Source: Pegea sp. RAD2-039 (taxonomy: Eukaryota > Chordata > Thaliacea > Salpida > Salpidae). Taken from it: a stretch of 64,000 nucleotides of DNA. Below, one piece after another: positions 34,412 through 47,259 of this stretch. Under the pieces are notes generated by a model, which was not told where the DNA came from, ran no database searches, and saw nothing but the letters and a program-made list of their open reading frames with translations. Numbering within the stretch: position 1 is the first letter of the stretch; the number at the start of each line of letters is the position of its first letter. The translations under genes were made by a program, and so were the position numbers. Location: the NCBI GenBank assembly GCA_034620365.1, contig JAQGEQ010000045.1, positions 372,001 through 436,000 on the forward strand, read 5' to 3'.

Positions 34412-34545
34412 TTTGATGGAATTAAAAAGTTTAGAAAATCTACCAACTGTTGATGTTATATAAATGAATTAGTTGATTTATATAAACAGTTTAATTTTAA
34501 AACTACCAAATAAATCGAAGTATCGGATAAATAATCTAAGATAAA

Positions 34546-34860
34546 TAGTATATCAGCTGTAACGAATTCAACAGTCTCAGCTTCCTGAATTCTGTAAAAA
34601 TTAAAGTTTTATAAGAATTAGAAACATAAAAAACCTGGTAAAGAAAACTTAAGAACAATATATATCTGAAAAAGCGAAATAACTTCAGAAAGAGAAACTG
34701 AATTTCTACAAAACAATGTGAAGCTATAATATCGTGATCCGCTTTTATAAGCAACAATTTTAGCAATTGTGATATTTTTTCTTGTTTCAGATGATTAAAG
34801 TCAGCGAGTTTATGCTGGAAAGAAATCATTTTCATGATGCAAAATCAAAAACTTTCAAAA
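34546..34860 (-). other. Coding-like stretch next to the U5 breakpoint, unidentified
   Basis: A minus-strand ORF from about 34835 begins MKMISFQHKLADFNHLKQEK and continues through KADHDIIASHCFVEIQF, a more protein-like composition than nearby spacers. Further along the minus strand, an acceptor-like acag at about 34585 opens another frame reading IQEAETVEFVTADIL that runs into the Kelch upstream flank. It could be two exons of a gene cut by the U5 breakpoint. No family recognised; low certainty. Confidence 0.25.
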
Positions 34861-34924
34861 AAACCAAAAAAATCAAAACTTTGCAATAGCATATTTATAG
34901 CGTACAAGAAAATGTTATTTATCA

Positions 34925-35045
34925 GCTGAGAAAAGTAATTGCTCTATAAATCGTCGCCTTTGTTTTAATGGATAGCTTTGGATTTTTAAATGTACCAGAT
35001 GCTCTACTGATGCAGATGTTGATTTCTATTGAAATTGTTGATGTT
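34925..35045 (-). mobile_element. LINE reverse-transcriptase relic, diverged copy
   Basis: Keeps the phrases gctctataaatcgtcgcctt and ttaaatgtaccag, matching the middle of the LINE relic at 7220-7310, with more differences than the other copies. It lies between the U5 breakpoint and a ZIP transporter remnant. Confidence 0.6.
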
Positions 35046-35054
35046 ATTTTTTAT

Positions 35055-35528
35055 ATTATTAACATTCTATGTAAATTTACACATTTTTGGTATCTATGAT
35101 TTGGTGCATCTTTTGTGGCATCTCCTATACAATGATTAAGTACTTGAATAGCAATATTTTGTGAAGAGCTTCCCCATGAACTAGGAGATTTTGCTATACT
35201 CCTAAATGCTGGCATGACTATAAGACAAGCTGCTTTCTTCAATTTTGCTTCAGCTTGTGGTTGTTATGTTGGTTTAATAGTTGGTATTCTGGTTGGGCAA
35301 TCATTATCATCTGCCACTTGGATATTTGCTTTGGTTGGTGGAGTTTTTCTTTATATTTCACTTGCTGGTATGTTACCTGAAGCAAGGGCTCATAGCATGA
35401 ATTCAGATTTAATTACAAAACCGTGGCTTTGTTTTTTCATTCAAAATATTGGTTTACTCACTGGATTTCTTGCAATGTTTTTGCTAACTTATTTTGAAGA
35501 CAGTTTAGATTTGACCAAAAACTGGTAA
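35055..35528 (+). pseudogene. ZIP (SLC39A8/A14-like) zinc transporter, 3' remnant
   Basis: ZIP proteins bring Zn and other divalent metals into the cytosol. The plus strand reads [10 protein letters not shown], then two stops, then [70 protein letters not shown] and a final TM segment ending FEDSLDLTKNW and TAA. The [10 protein letters not shown] metal-site helix and the three C-terminal TM segments are those of the ZIP8/14 group. Compared with the exon at 37074-37331, sequence jumps from ...IYDL directly to GASF (a deletion at a shared ttgg) and runs through GDF|A with no intron. It lacks the N-terminal half. Likely a broken, possibly processed copy. The C-terminal 104 codons from 35214 stay open. 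Confidence 0.82.
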
Positions 35529-35744
35529 ATTAGCAAAATTTTGATCTATCATGTAGTATCTTATAGTGTAGTTAAGCTTTAGGAAAAATTGAATCAATGC
35601 AAGAATTATGTTTATATTCTAATTTTAAGTTTGAATTTTGTTCTGTACATAATTTGAATTTAATATTTCTATTGTATTTATTAACACGATTGATTTGTGA
35701 ATTTCAATTCTAAAAACTAACTAGTTACTCTTTTTTTTTTTCTT

Positions 35745-36015
35745 GGATTTTTTCGATTTGCGTAGTGAAGAAAACATTTCATCTTCTATTCGAATGAGAC
35801 AAACGACAAAATGAAGCTAAAATAAGTTTGCTGTAACAGCTAGTAAGTATTTTAAAATACTCAATAAACTTATTCAATCAGATAATTTTGTTTACACAGA
35901 TAATTGTTTGTTTATACTAAGGTAGATTGAAAGTTTATCTTTTTTATTAGAGAAATAGTATAACTAAACAAATAAATCCTTGATTTTATTAAGAGTTGAT
36001 TGACATAATCAAATA
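35745..36015 (+). repeat. Dispersed repeat, copy B (partner at 20335-20615)
   Basis: Same sequence and orientation as 20335-20615, here directly after a run of T's. It starts about 220 bases past the stop of the ZIP remnant and contains the same gtattttaaaatac palindrome. Confidence 0.8.
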
Positions 36016-37073
36016 AGATTAAATCATCTCTCGAAAGAGTTTTTAAATGAAGTAGGATTTTGCAAAACACTAAAATAAACCAACTTTATATAAGTTTAGT
36101 TTAAATAATAACTGAAATTAGTAGTTATATGAATGATAATAAGAAAGTATTTTTTTGGAAATTAGATGTACTTCAAGTGAACAAAAGTCATTTAGTAGAA
36201 ATGAAACTTGCCAACATACTTGAAGTATTCACTAATGTAATAATTGAGTTAGAATTGAAATAGTAAAATTTATATGAATCTTATAAGAAAATAAAGAAGC
36301 CAATTTATTTTAAACAGTCGTACAAATGTACTAAAATTATAAGGCTATATCACTGCACTAAGTCAGATGATATTTTACAGAATTAGAAAAATTATATTCC
36401 TTTTAAAAATTGCTTCTTGAAATTTTTACTATAGTTAAATAAAATTGCTTAGTGAAAGTAAATTAGTTTAATTTGTTTGTAATTATTTGTCGACTTTAAT
36501 ACACCAAATTGTAACAGATCACATTATAAAAAGGATTTTTATCTTTATTTTTACTATCAAATCTTGTGTAAGTTTTAGTCAGACTTAAAGTGTGCAAAAC
36601 AACTTTGTAAGGCTAAAAATACAATTTTAAACAGTATCTATTAATAGTAATTATGATACCTACATCTTGCCTCTGTTTTATGATCCTTGTATAATTACTT
36701 TTTATACTCAGTTGTTTGTAACATCCCCTGATCTTCCGTTCTTCAATGTCTAATAAATGCAAAAACATTTATAAGCAATAATTTTTGTTTCTGCTTTTTT
36801 AACCTTCCTAGTTCAAGCCTAGAGGCTGGCAGAATCCAATTACTGCCATTACCACCTGCAGTGCCAGCTTGGTCTTGGTCTGGCTCTTGTTCTTGAAATG
36901 AACCGCTTAACAAATAAATGCTTAAAAACCGCTTACATTAATGCTTTTATGTACATTAAATCCGACAGACATGAAGTTCCATCATTTGCACATCGAGAAC
37001 TTCATCAAGTTCTTCCATGATCACAAAACTAATGAAGTGACAAGAAAACAACAAGAAGAATCTAGTAGTATAC
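36016..37073. other. Spacer between the ZIP pieces
   Basis: AT-rich, no gene recognised. The downstream ZIP exon that should follow the donor at 37073 on the minus strand is not found here. Confidence 0.5.
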
Positions 37074-37331
37074 CAAAATCTCCTAGTTCATGGGGAAGCT
37101 CTTCACAAAATATTGCTATTGAAGTACTTAATCCTTGAATAGGAGATGCCACAAAAGATGCACCAATAGCCATTCCATCAATAAAGTTATGAACAGCATC
37201 CACAACTGTTATCATCCAAGCAATTGGTTTGACTTTCTTAAAATTGAATATGGATTTTTTGGAATTTCTTACTCCAACGGAAACAATCCGATTACTCCAC
37301 TCTAGCTCCAAATCATAGATTTCAAAACCTT
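37074..37331 (-). pseudogene. ZIP (SLC39A8/A14-like) zinc transporter, single isolated exon
   Basis: An open 258-base exon flanked by an acceptor (ttccag) and a donor (gtatac). It encodes [20 protein letters not shown], then [35 protein letters not shown]. The HNFIDG and EELPHELGD motifs are the two metal-binding transmembrane helices of LIV-1-type ZIPs (EEXPHE form, typical of ZIP8/14). No stop inside, so it could be functional, but neighbouring exons are missing on both sides: upstream DNA reads as another remnant on the opposite strand, and downstream has no continuation. It is probably an orphan exon from a rearranged copy, in opposite orientation to the piece at 35055-35528. Confidence 0.8.
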
Positions 37332-37346
37332 CTGGAATTGGAAGGT

Positions 37347-38090
37347 AGCATCTCCTAATAGTCAGATTGTCGGTGGAACAGCTGGTCTAGTTGGAGTAAA
37401 TCCGAAACAACATGTTCGATATCCGAGGTTTACAGAACAAGAAACGAATTATGCTATAAGACAACACAATTGCCCAGAAAGCCCAAGGAAAAGTAAAACG
37501 TGTGGACATGTTTGTTGCCCAGAAAATTGTATCAGGGGAACGTGGTCAGTACAGTCTGGACAGTCGATGTAGTTGTCACAAATTTGTGATTTGGAATCAT
37601 GGAAAAGTGCAGAGTATCGTATGTCTGAAAGGGATGTTTGCTTTAAACTTCCAAAGCTATTCTTCCAGTCTTGTTTCTTCCATATGTAGGAAGTTTTTGC
37701 TTTTAAGGAAACGATTATTATTATTGTTTTTACAGAAGAAATATCTTAAGGTAACCTAGAGGTATTTCTTGGACGATGCTAACTGCTATAATTTGCAAAG
37801 AACAAAGTTTGTCGAAGAATTTGTCAAGAAATTTCACGTTTAGTAAAAACGCTGTTTGTTAATTTACTTTTTGATAAAATTAATCTAAAACTAACTACAA
37901 AAGATTGGTCTCGACCTGTCAAAGTAACGTGGTCTGATATTCGAGTTCCTCTCTAGTTCAAATTACAGAAAAGGGAACTTCGTATGTCAGTCATCAATCA
38001 AACATATCCAAATATAAATTCAACTTACTATGTAACTTGGTCAGCGTTGAGAGTTATTAAACGTGTAACTTCATTTTACATTTTAGTGTA
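37347..38090 (+). pseudogene. Cys-rich, possibly thrombospondin-type-1-repeat remnant
   Basis: A less AT-rich stretch. The plus strand is open at first: [58 protein letters not shown]. Thereafter stops and frame changes appear, with two more TWS phrases (VTWSDIRV near 37930, VTWSALRV near 38030). Repeated (G/V)TWS with nearby Cys suggests decayed TSP1 repeats, but no complete WSxW...CSxTCG repeat is present, so the family is tentative. It abuts the ZIP exon on the other strand. Confidence 0.3.
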
Positions 38091-41090
38091 ACCGATCAAA
38101 ATCTTTTTAGTAATAATGAAAGCTTTAATAAAAGTAACATCTTCTACTTTTAATTAGTAAGATTAAACAGTGTTTGATTATTAAGCACTTTTACTTTAAT
38201 AAACAAAACTCATCAAACCTTGTTTCTTGTTAGATTTGTTTACTTATAAAATTTTGTAGTCACTTTTTATATGTTGCTTCTTTTTGTATTTTTGCTATGA
38301 TATATTTATTTGCTTTAAATTTTCATTTAGTATTCTTTTTGTATTCACTTTTATCTATAAAACCTATTAATATCATTCATAATTTAACAATTATTTATTA
38401 CAATAAACGCGAAGGAGGGTGCCTGAAGAGAGTACCTCTCGCTAACACACATTCTCACAAATAATACCTTATAAGTTAAAAATACAGAAAGCAAAAGATG
38501 TAACACTTGACATTACAACAATACAAATAGAAATGTTGCTAAATCAAAAAACTCTAATTAATAAAATGAAATGTAATATAAACTAAAAACTTATTTATTT
38601 AAACATTTTACAAACTACTTAGTAACTTTTATAATTAGTTAATATCATACAAGTTAATTACTTTTCTATTTAGTTTTGGTACTAATATTTCTAAAAGAAA
38701 AACGACAACGAATGATATGCTTGATTGCAAAGTCAAACTCAGGAGCCGGTAGAAGTTTTGGCTCTCAAGTGCATTTCTCTTCAGTTTTTAGTGATTCATT
38801 TTGTCGCTCAAAGTGTCTTACGATTCAAGGAATAACATTGGAACAGCTTTTGTTTGGATATGAAACACTTAGGCTAATTCCTATTACTTTATTTTTAAAT
38901 GCTCAGTTAGCATTTAGTAGAAATAGTTAATATAGAATTAACAGTTGTTCAAGTTTTATTTTGTTTTTAAACTGATATACGGTGACTAAAATCAATTTTC
39001 AATTTATATATTTTCAAAGTCTTACTTTAAAATTAAAATTCAGAAGTAAAAAACACAAGCTTTAAAAAGTCCAAATAAATGTTATTTAAATACTAAAGTA
39101 GTGTTAATTGAATTTCCTATTTACAAAAAGCTTAATGACAATTAAAATGAAACGACAAGTTTACATCTAAACAAAACCTGTAACATTGATTTTTTGGAAA
39201 AGTTTCTGCTTAGGGGATTTTTGTAAAGTACTTATAAAATTACTGAGAAGCTTATAATTGGTGTTCTCACCAAAATTGGAAATTACAAAAATGTTAAGTA
39301 CGTAATCGTTCACAGAATAACGACAAACCACTCAGCTGCAGAGAAATAAAAAAAGTATAAGATAGTTGGACATGCAAACTAAGAAGGGATAAGTATAATG
39401 CAATTAAAAATAGAAAATAAATAAAATGACGAAATGAGAAAATAAGCTGAATATTAAAGTAAGGAGAAATAACCTCAATGAACTTTTTTGGCGCAAGAGA
39501 GTAAATGGTTTACGCATGAGTGAGCAGAAGAAATTTCTCAAAAACGACCAACACATACAAGGATACATCAAGTATTAGTTTCCTTTTTAGGAGTGTAATG
39601 CATCCTAGATTTCAAGAAGGTAGCAAAGTTCAGTTTTTTTCAGAATATTTACTTTAGGTTTTGTTAGTCAGACTCAAAGATACTGTTGAAAGAACAGATT
39701 TAGAATTAAAGTTGTTTTTATTGTTAAAGTAACAAAACTGAAATCTTCTGGTTGCTTATATAAGTGATGTAGTTTTAGAAAGAAAATAGATTCTTCTAAT
39801 TTTTATTTGCAAAATAGTCCCACCTTTTTTTTTGGAGAAAAATACCTCTGCTGCATCTGGAAATGAATAATTTGCGAATATTTAACAGTTTTCTGTATTT
39901 TTATTTACTGAGTAATAAATTTTATTTTCTATTCAGTTAGAAACTAATTGTAATAAATAAAAGAAATAAGTTTAAACTTTGAGAGAAATGCCTTCGGGTA
40001 AACTTCTTAAATTACCAAATAAGGTAATTGAAAAGCTGTTTACTTTTTTGGCTATCAAAAAAATAGCATAAACCCAGTTTTGTTAAATTACAAAACTTTT
40101 TAACCTTAAAGTCATTGATATATCAGACAGAATTTTGTAAACAACAGGTTGCTTGTTTGCAAGAGCTCAATTTACATTTTTATCTAGCAATTGTTTTTCA
40201 TCGTTTTATCTTTCTAACAAATTGTTTTTTATAAGTTAGGTTTTCGTTGATAATTCGTTGATTAATCAATCAATTTTTAAATATAATTAATAAATATGTT
40301 GTTGCTTCTAATAAACGTTCTAAAAAATAGCACAAGGTTATCTAATTACATTTTTATAATGATATATCCTTGAAAAATATTCTTTGCAAAAAATCTCTAA
40401 AAAAAGTTGATTTTTTTTTTTATTTTGAAACCAAATTTTACATTTTTAAGGAAAGATTATTTAAAAGCGCTGACCAGGTGTAAACCTTATTTTGTTGTTT
40501 TAAGCCATCACATATAGCAACATGTTGAGCCGTAAAAAGGTTTAGACTAGAAAGGTTTAGAATTAAAGAATTTGTAAAAAGATATTATCAGAATTTGAAA
40601 TAAATCCAAATTAAAACAACTTTTTTTGCTACTTGAAAAACTACAATTGTTTGAAAGCAAATTGTTCAAATACTTTAAATGGTTTTAGTTGAATAATTCA
40701 ATTTATTTATTTGTTAGATAAATTATATTTTTATTTCATTTTTAAAGTTGGATAAAAGTTTGTAATATTAAATTTATTCTATTAGAATCAGTTTGAGTCA
40801 GAATGAGTCAGTTTGAAAATGAACTAAATTTTTAATCATTATTTTATTTTTTTCATAAATTTTCTAAAATATTTATTTCCTGTTTTCTTTTTTTTTTTCT
40901 AAATCTTTTCTGAAAACTAAAATATAATTTTAGATTTTATCAAATTTAACAAAATATCTTTTGAAACACTTTTTTTCGAGTTTAAATCTTTAAGTTTTGA
41001 AGGAAATTTTTGTATTTAGTTTTAACATTTACAAAAAATTTTTGAGATTTATAAATCTTCATAAACATCAATTTTTAATCTTTTTATTTA
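38091..41090. other. AT-rich spacer before LASP
   Basis: No gene recognised. There is a less AT-rich 60-base patch at about 38405-38465 with a small gagag-tac-ctctc hairpin. An 84-codon ORF at 38676-38930 has no recognisable motif, start context or neighbours. Confidence 0.5.
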
Positions 41091-41124
41091 CTCCTAGACT
41101 TAAGACACATTTTATCTTTCAAGA

Positions 41125-44100
41125 ATGAATAAACCTTGCGCAAGATGCACGAAAACTGTTTACCCAGGTTTGTTCATCAACTGAAATTTATTAAAATTTT
41201 TCAAAAAAACATTTTGGCATCATTATAGATTCTCTTTATTAAATTAGATTCTCTTTAAGATCTTTGAGATTTTGGGAGTTGTTTTCGTTTCAAAAGTTTC
41301 TTACTTAAGATTACAACTCTGATAAAATCTTTAAATTTTTAAAGTGGAAAAACTGAACTGTCTTGATAAGATTTGGCATAAATCCTGCTTTTCATGTGAC
41401 GTCTGTCATCTCAAGCTAACTATGAAGACTTATAAAGGGGTAAGACTCAAATAAATCCTTATCTTGATGCTACATAAAAATAAATAGAAGTTTTTTCTAT
41501 ATTAAAAAATGAAAATTAAGATTCATGTAAGTTCTATATACAAGATATTTAAAACAAGAGATGAAATTTGTTTATTTAGTGATCTATCAGCTAAAATAAA
41601 CTTTTTAAATAATCTGTTTTGATTTCAGTACAACAAGGTGCCTTATTGTGTAACACATTATCCAAGTAAGAAACCAAAACTTTTTACAAAAAGACTTATT
41701 TGAGATTGTAAGATTAAATTAGAGTTTTAAAATGTTTTTGTTCAGCTACAAGGTTCACTGCAGTGGCAGACACACCAGAGAATAAACGATTGGTCAGCAT
41801 AACTTGTTGATTTTAAAGTGTTTAATAGTAACAAATTAGTTGTAAAAAGTAAAATTATTTGATACTTTATTAAACACATATCAATAATATCATTAGCTGA
41901 TGCATTTAAAAGTAATTTGTTTTATTTTGAAGGCTAAACAACAACAGAATCAGTCAGACTTACTTTATCGAAAGGTAAGTTTGATATTCAAATAAAAATT
42001 AAGACTGATCAACTCTTAGTTTATCTAATTTTAATTTTACTTGTTATGTTGTTCTTTGTAAATTTGGTTATGCCTTATATTAACTATGATATTATTTCAC
42101 AGGATAAGAAATCCGCTCTCGAAGTAAGTTAAAAATGTTGTTGGTAATTTAAACCAGTATAAAAATAGAAGTAGCTTTTGTAACAAATTTGTAACATCAT
42201 ATTTTAACAATTTTAGGGATTTACTCAAGTGGCTGACAGCGTTTCAACTCGACAAGGTTGATATTCCAGTTTTGTAATTTGATTTTCTAATTATTGTAAA
42301 CTAGCTTGAGTTTATTACATTTGTATCTTGAATATAACATAAAATTATAATAAAGATAAATAATATACCATAAACTGACTACAATTATTTTCATTTTATC
42401 AACTCTACAACTTTGTTATAAACAATTAAAACTATTTTTTTCTCAAATTAACATTTAATTTTTTGCAGCTGCACATTCAGGAAAACTTGCCTCAAATCTT
42501 TTGTACCAAGTAAATACTTTTTTATCATTTTATCGAGATATACTAATTATTTGTAAAATTAAAATGAGTCATCATTAAACTTTTCATAATTTATTGTCAG
42601 CTTTATGATTAATAAAAGTTGATTATACAAAAAGCAAAACTTTAAACTATTATAGTTGATTTTTAATTTGAAAACTGTCCAGGTTATTTATACTCTCTAC
42701 TACCTTTAATATGAAATCAATAAATAACGTTTGATTTAAAATATACTTAGTTTAAAAATAGTTGGGTATAATGGCTATTTAACTTTAAAGTTTAAATATT
42801 TTTTGAATTCTTCAAAAAAAATTATGTAGTTTTTAGACAGCTTTTTTTGATTAAAACAAAAATAAATAAACTTTAATTTTTAATGGAATTGAAATATTGT
42901 TTGAAAATTATCTCAGCTTCAATTGGTACTTATTCGTAGGAATTCAGTGATGAAGTTCATTATGATTTATCAGTAATTATGAGAAGCTATAGTCTAACTT
43001 AAAGTAAAAACTTCTCATACCTTATAGAGGCTATTACTTCCTATTTGCATTTTTAGAAATCAAATGAATCATTAAAAATCTTCTGCTTATAGCTTTATAA
43101 AAAACTTGCTTAGAATAAATGTAGAAAAAACTGTTTAATCCAAACATAAAATTAAATAAACTTCTTTCATATCAGATAAAGTGTTACAAGTCCAATCAAA
43201 ACTTGACTTTTTCATATTTAAAAGAATTATTTTTTTACAATATTTGAATTTTAATTTTTTTACTTAAAGCAATATTTAAAAACAAACTCACTAATTCAAA
43301 CCAGAATTTTATTAGAGGAATTGTAGAGCTTTTAAATAATTCAGTAAACTTGTTAAGAAACCCAACATCATCAATAATCCAAAATTCTAAAAGCATTTTC
43401 AAAAGAGATGACAAAAAAAGAGTTGATTCAAAGATATGAAAGCCGCCAATTTCTTTAGACTGCACCTTATCAAGTAGGACGCGAAGGAAAGGAAGTCGGA
43501 GACATTGTAAATCGAAAATCAGAAGAAAATCCCACAAATGAAGTACCAATCACGACTCCTCTAGCTGAGATGCAAATCTCTGAACCTCCAGTGACTCATG
43601 AAGATACAGTCATCACTACTGAAGTGGTTTGTAACATTTTGGCTTTTTTACATTTTGTTTTCATGTTAAAATCGAAATGGTTCTTATCTTTAGTTTTACA
43701 AGTTTTAGCTTACTTTGAAAATAGATTTAAATTAATAATAAGACTTCATTTGTAAAAATGACTTCTTCAGTCAAAAAAAACTACTTAAATTTTACTACTA
43801 AAGTTATTACAGGTACCTAAAACCTTATTAAAAATTGATATGGTCAGTACTGCGCTTACTTGCTTGCTAGTTGAGTTTATTTCTTGGTTTAAGAAATATA
43901 AATTAGTAATGAAGCAATTTTATGCAAAAGAAAATTGAAGCATTAAAAGAAAGATATTTGAATCAATCTACAAAATGATTTTATGATCATTAAAAGATTC
44001 TTTTGTGTCTTTCAGAGATTCGTAGCGATGTATGATTATACTGCTGCTGATGATGATGAGGTAAGTTTTGTGGAAGGAGATATCATAACTGATGGAGTCC

Positions 44101-44186
44101 AGATAGATGAAGGTTGGATGGAAGGAAGAATTGAAAGAACTGGACACTACGGAATGCTTCCCAGTAATTATGTAGAAAAAATTTAA
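41125..44186 (+). CDS. LASP1: LASP-like LIM, nebulin-repeat and SH3 protein
   Basis: An actin-binding scaffold of focal adhesions and muscle attachment. Ten exons: 41125-41167, 41345-41439, 41629-41665, 41746-41792, 41933-41974, 42103-42123, 42217-42256, 42469-42509, 43459-43623, 44016-44186. They give 233 residues (human LASP1 has 261). The LIM domain spans residues 1-60 ([26 protein letters not shown]). Two nebulin-like actin-binding repeats follow, about 61-125 ([26 protein letters not shown]), then a Thr/Glu/Pro-rich linker of about 45 residues. The C-terminal SH3 has the canonical ALYDY-like AMYDYTA, GWMEG and LPSNYVE. One exon is only 21 bases. Intron 8 is about 950 bases, large for this window. 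An acceptor-like ctcctag sits 27 bases before the ATG. No stops or frame breaks. Confidence 0.96.
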
Positions 44187-47100
44187 ATTCAGAAAATTGA
44201 AATAATAATTGAAACATTTAAAATCGAACTTTTAAGATACTTATTTCAACTTGCTCGCTATGAAAACCTTTTCCTAATGTTATGAAGTAATTTTGGAACT
44301 CATTTAATTATCTTTTTAAAATAAAATTCAATCTTTTCAACTCATAAAAAGTAATGTTCCATAATTGTTGAGCTTCAATACATTATTGGTGTATATTTTT
44401 ATTGCTTTAACTAATATCACTTTTGCTTTTTCAACTTTTTTGTCCATGTAATCTTGGTGCTTGTAATTCTGTCTTTTAGTTAAACAGTAATAAAGTTAAT
44501 TTTTTGATAACAAAACAGCTTTTTGAAATAAATTGAATTAAATGGCAATTTACAGGAAGAGTAAAATAAATTGTCTAAATCAAATATTATTTATTGTTTA
44601 AATTTATTGCTTTCAATAACCTTGAATTACTGTTAAAAGATTAGAATTAAAACTAAGCGAGTCCAATACGAAATTCATGAATTGAAAAATACCAATCCAT
44701 GATTGGAAGATTGAGTTGTTCCTGATACTAAATGAAGTTTGAATCATAAATTGAATGATTACTTTTAAATCTTTGATAAGAATCTTTGGAAGAAGAGACT
44801 AAATAATTTGACTGAATTTCGATAAAAGTTTTATAAATTTAATCATAAAACGATTTCATATTTAATTTAGTTTCATTAAAAACATTTAAAACTTGTTTGG
44901 TATTTCTTAAGCTAAATAAATCTCCTTTTTCTTGTTTCTATCGTTTTGATTTTTTTAAACTTTTTGGCACTGATTAAGTTTTAGGTAAAAATCATTTATT
45001 AGCTTGCGGACATTTTACACCAAAATAAATTGTAAAAGTTTAATGATAAAAGGTTGATATTCCAAAAAATAGTTTTTATAATTAGTTAAGAAAGTATTTA
45101 TGATTGAGATAATAACATCAAGACATAAACTTAACATTCTCATTTGTTTATTTTATCTAAAACTGTTTAGTTCGTATAAAATCAGATTTTTTAATATTAT
45201 TTATTGTTAAATTGCAAAAACTTTCTTTACAAAAGTTAAAATTGAAACTGAATAATGTTTTAAATAATTTATTTTTAAACTGAATTTGTAACAATTTTCA
45301 ATCTTACAATTTTGAAAGAGGTGGTAGTCTTCAATAATTTAGTAAAAAATACTTCTTATTAGAATCAAATTTATTTGAATCTAAAGATGAAAAACAAAGT
45401 TAGTGAAGATTTTCAGCAACTATTCAATAATTGAAAGTTTAGTTTAGAATTCTACAGAAGTAATGAAATGTTATTAAGTGTTTTGTAACAACAATAAAAT
45501 GAGATTTTGATAAAATATAATTTAAAGATAAACTTGTTACCACACGGAAACCAAACTTTCTGAATAACTCGTGATTTGAGGTTGATTAATTTTCACTGAA
45601 TTACAAAATGAGTTTTTCTATAAAAAATAAAAGATCACAAATTTTTGAAATAGAAATTTATTATTCAGAAAACAATAACTTTTAGATCGTTATTTTCATC
45701 ATCTATTAAACTTATTGATGTCATGGAAACTTAATTGTCAATTTAAAGGATCAAATAATAAACTTTTTAGAAAATAAATCTTATATTTTATAGCTTGAAA
45801 ATGAAAATTGATTTCAATTTATTGAAATAGTTTCTTCAAATTTTCGGATTCTTGGAGCTTACAAATTGTTTGTTTCTAATTTGGTAATTTTTAGGATTAT
45901 AATCATTAATTTCAGTTTTAAGTGTAAGTTTATCTAAAACGAAATGATTATAAATATTTCACTAAATAAATAATGATTATAATTTAAATTATAAATAAAT
46001 TTCTGTAAACTTCAAATATTATTTGAAATCATATAATCAGTTTTAGTTTTAATAAATTTAAATAAATTATATAAAAGATGAAAGATGATATTTGAAGAAA
46101 TAGGAAATAAAAATAACATCTATCTCTAAATGCTTAAAGTTATTAAGAAATTTGATCTTATACGTAATTAATATGATTTTATCCGAAATTAGTAACTATA
46201 ATTCTAATAAATAACTTAAATAGTATATAATAAGTTTGCATTCAGAAAAAATATCTGTTAACTTTTATAAGAAAATGTAAAAATTTGTAATTAGTGTTTA
46301 AACATTATTTTTTATTAAAATTAACTTTTACTCTTCTAATTTTTTACGAGTTTTCTAACAACAAATACATCCTGAAAATTGATAATATGTTTGAAGTTGT
46401 AGAACCTTAAAAGTTAAAGACAATTTTTTTTCAAGAAAAAGAATAGAATTCGAGGAAGAAAAGATGCATGTGTCTTTCTATAATATTTATTTGATGTAAT
46501 TACTAAAAATCTCACAACTTTTTAAATAATTAATTTTCTTAAAGTAATGAATGATATTTAGTCGAAATTATTAATTAGAAATTGTTTTATTTGTCTAACT
46601 AACGTATCACCAAACTTATTTTAATTGTTTAGTTTGAAAAGTTGATATAAAATATATAAAGTTTAAATAAAAGTCATAATATTTGACAATAATCCAAAAA
46701 GTGTTCATTTGTTCCAACAAAGAAATACTCTAAAGTTCACCTTTATTTAAATGTGGAATAAAGTTTACCAAATGAAACTGGAAGTTGTGAGAGATAAGTT
46801 TAAAAATCAACTTTATCAATGATCTTACAGAAGATGACTTTTTAATAAATTAAAAATGTTGAAGTTGAATAATGCCAAGTGAATTAGAAAAACTCTTAAA
46901 TCTGTGCTACCAACTTAGTTGCTTTCTTTTCTACTTTCTCTACAATTTGTTAACTTCAAATTAATAAAAAAATTATTTTATTTGTTGTATTCAAACATTT
47001 TAACTTTTCTAGAAACTGTTATCTAATCAGTCGTCTAATACTATCAATAAACTGATAGCAGCTTCAAATATACTGTTAATTTGAAGATGTTTAAAGTACA

Positions 47101-47259
47101 ATTAACTAAAATACAATTCTTTAAATTCACAAAGTAGTTCACGAATTATTCAAATATAAAACGAAATCATCGAAAGGTAATCAAATCATCAAATGGCGAA
47201 TATTGCACAAAATACACAACTTTCAGGTAAACTGAAAAACAGGTGATAAAAAACTAAGA
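44187..47259. other. AT-rich spacer between LASP and UVRAG
   Basis: Convergent intergenic region (LASP +, UVRAG -). I see no gene, RNA or notable repeat. Confidence 0.5.

Larger units (their letters stand above)
28200..34545. repeat. Duplication unit U5 (carries Kelch gene 4)
   Basis: Full-length module plus decayed gene plus Kelch gene, in the same orientation as U1 and U2 but separated from them by about 14 kb. Homology starts near 28200 and ends sharply at about 34545, within the Kelch upstream flank, after ataaataatctaagataaata. A remnant of the LINE end reappears at 34925. From about 30600 to 31100 it is almost identical to U1. Confidence 0.92.

Noticed and set aside
38405-38465. Possible small RNA gene at a less AT-rich patch with a hairpin
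   Set aside because: The hairpin is only five pairs and there are no tRNA, snRNA or snoRNA box motifs.
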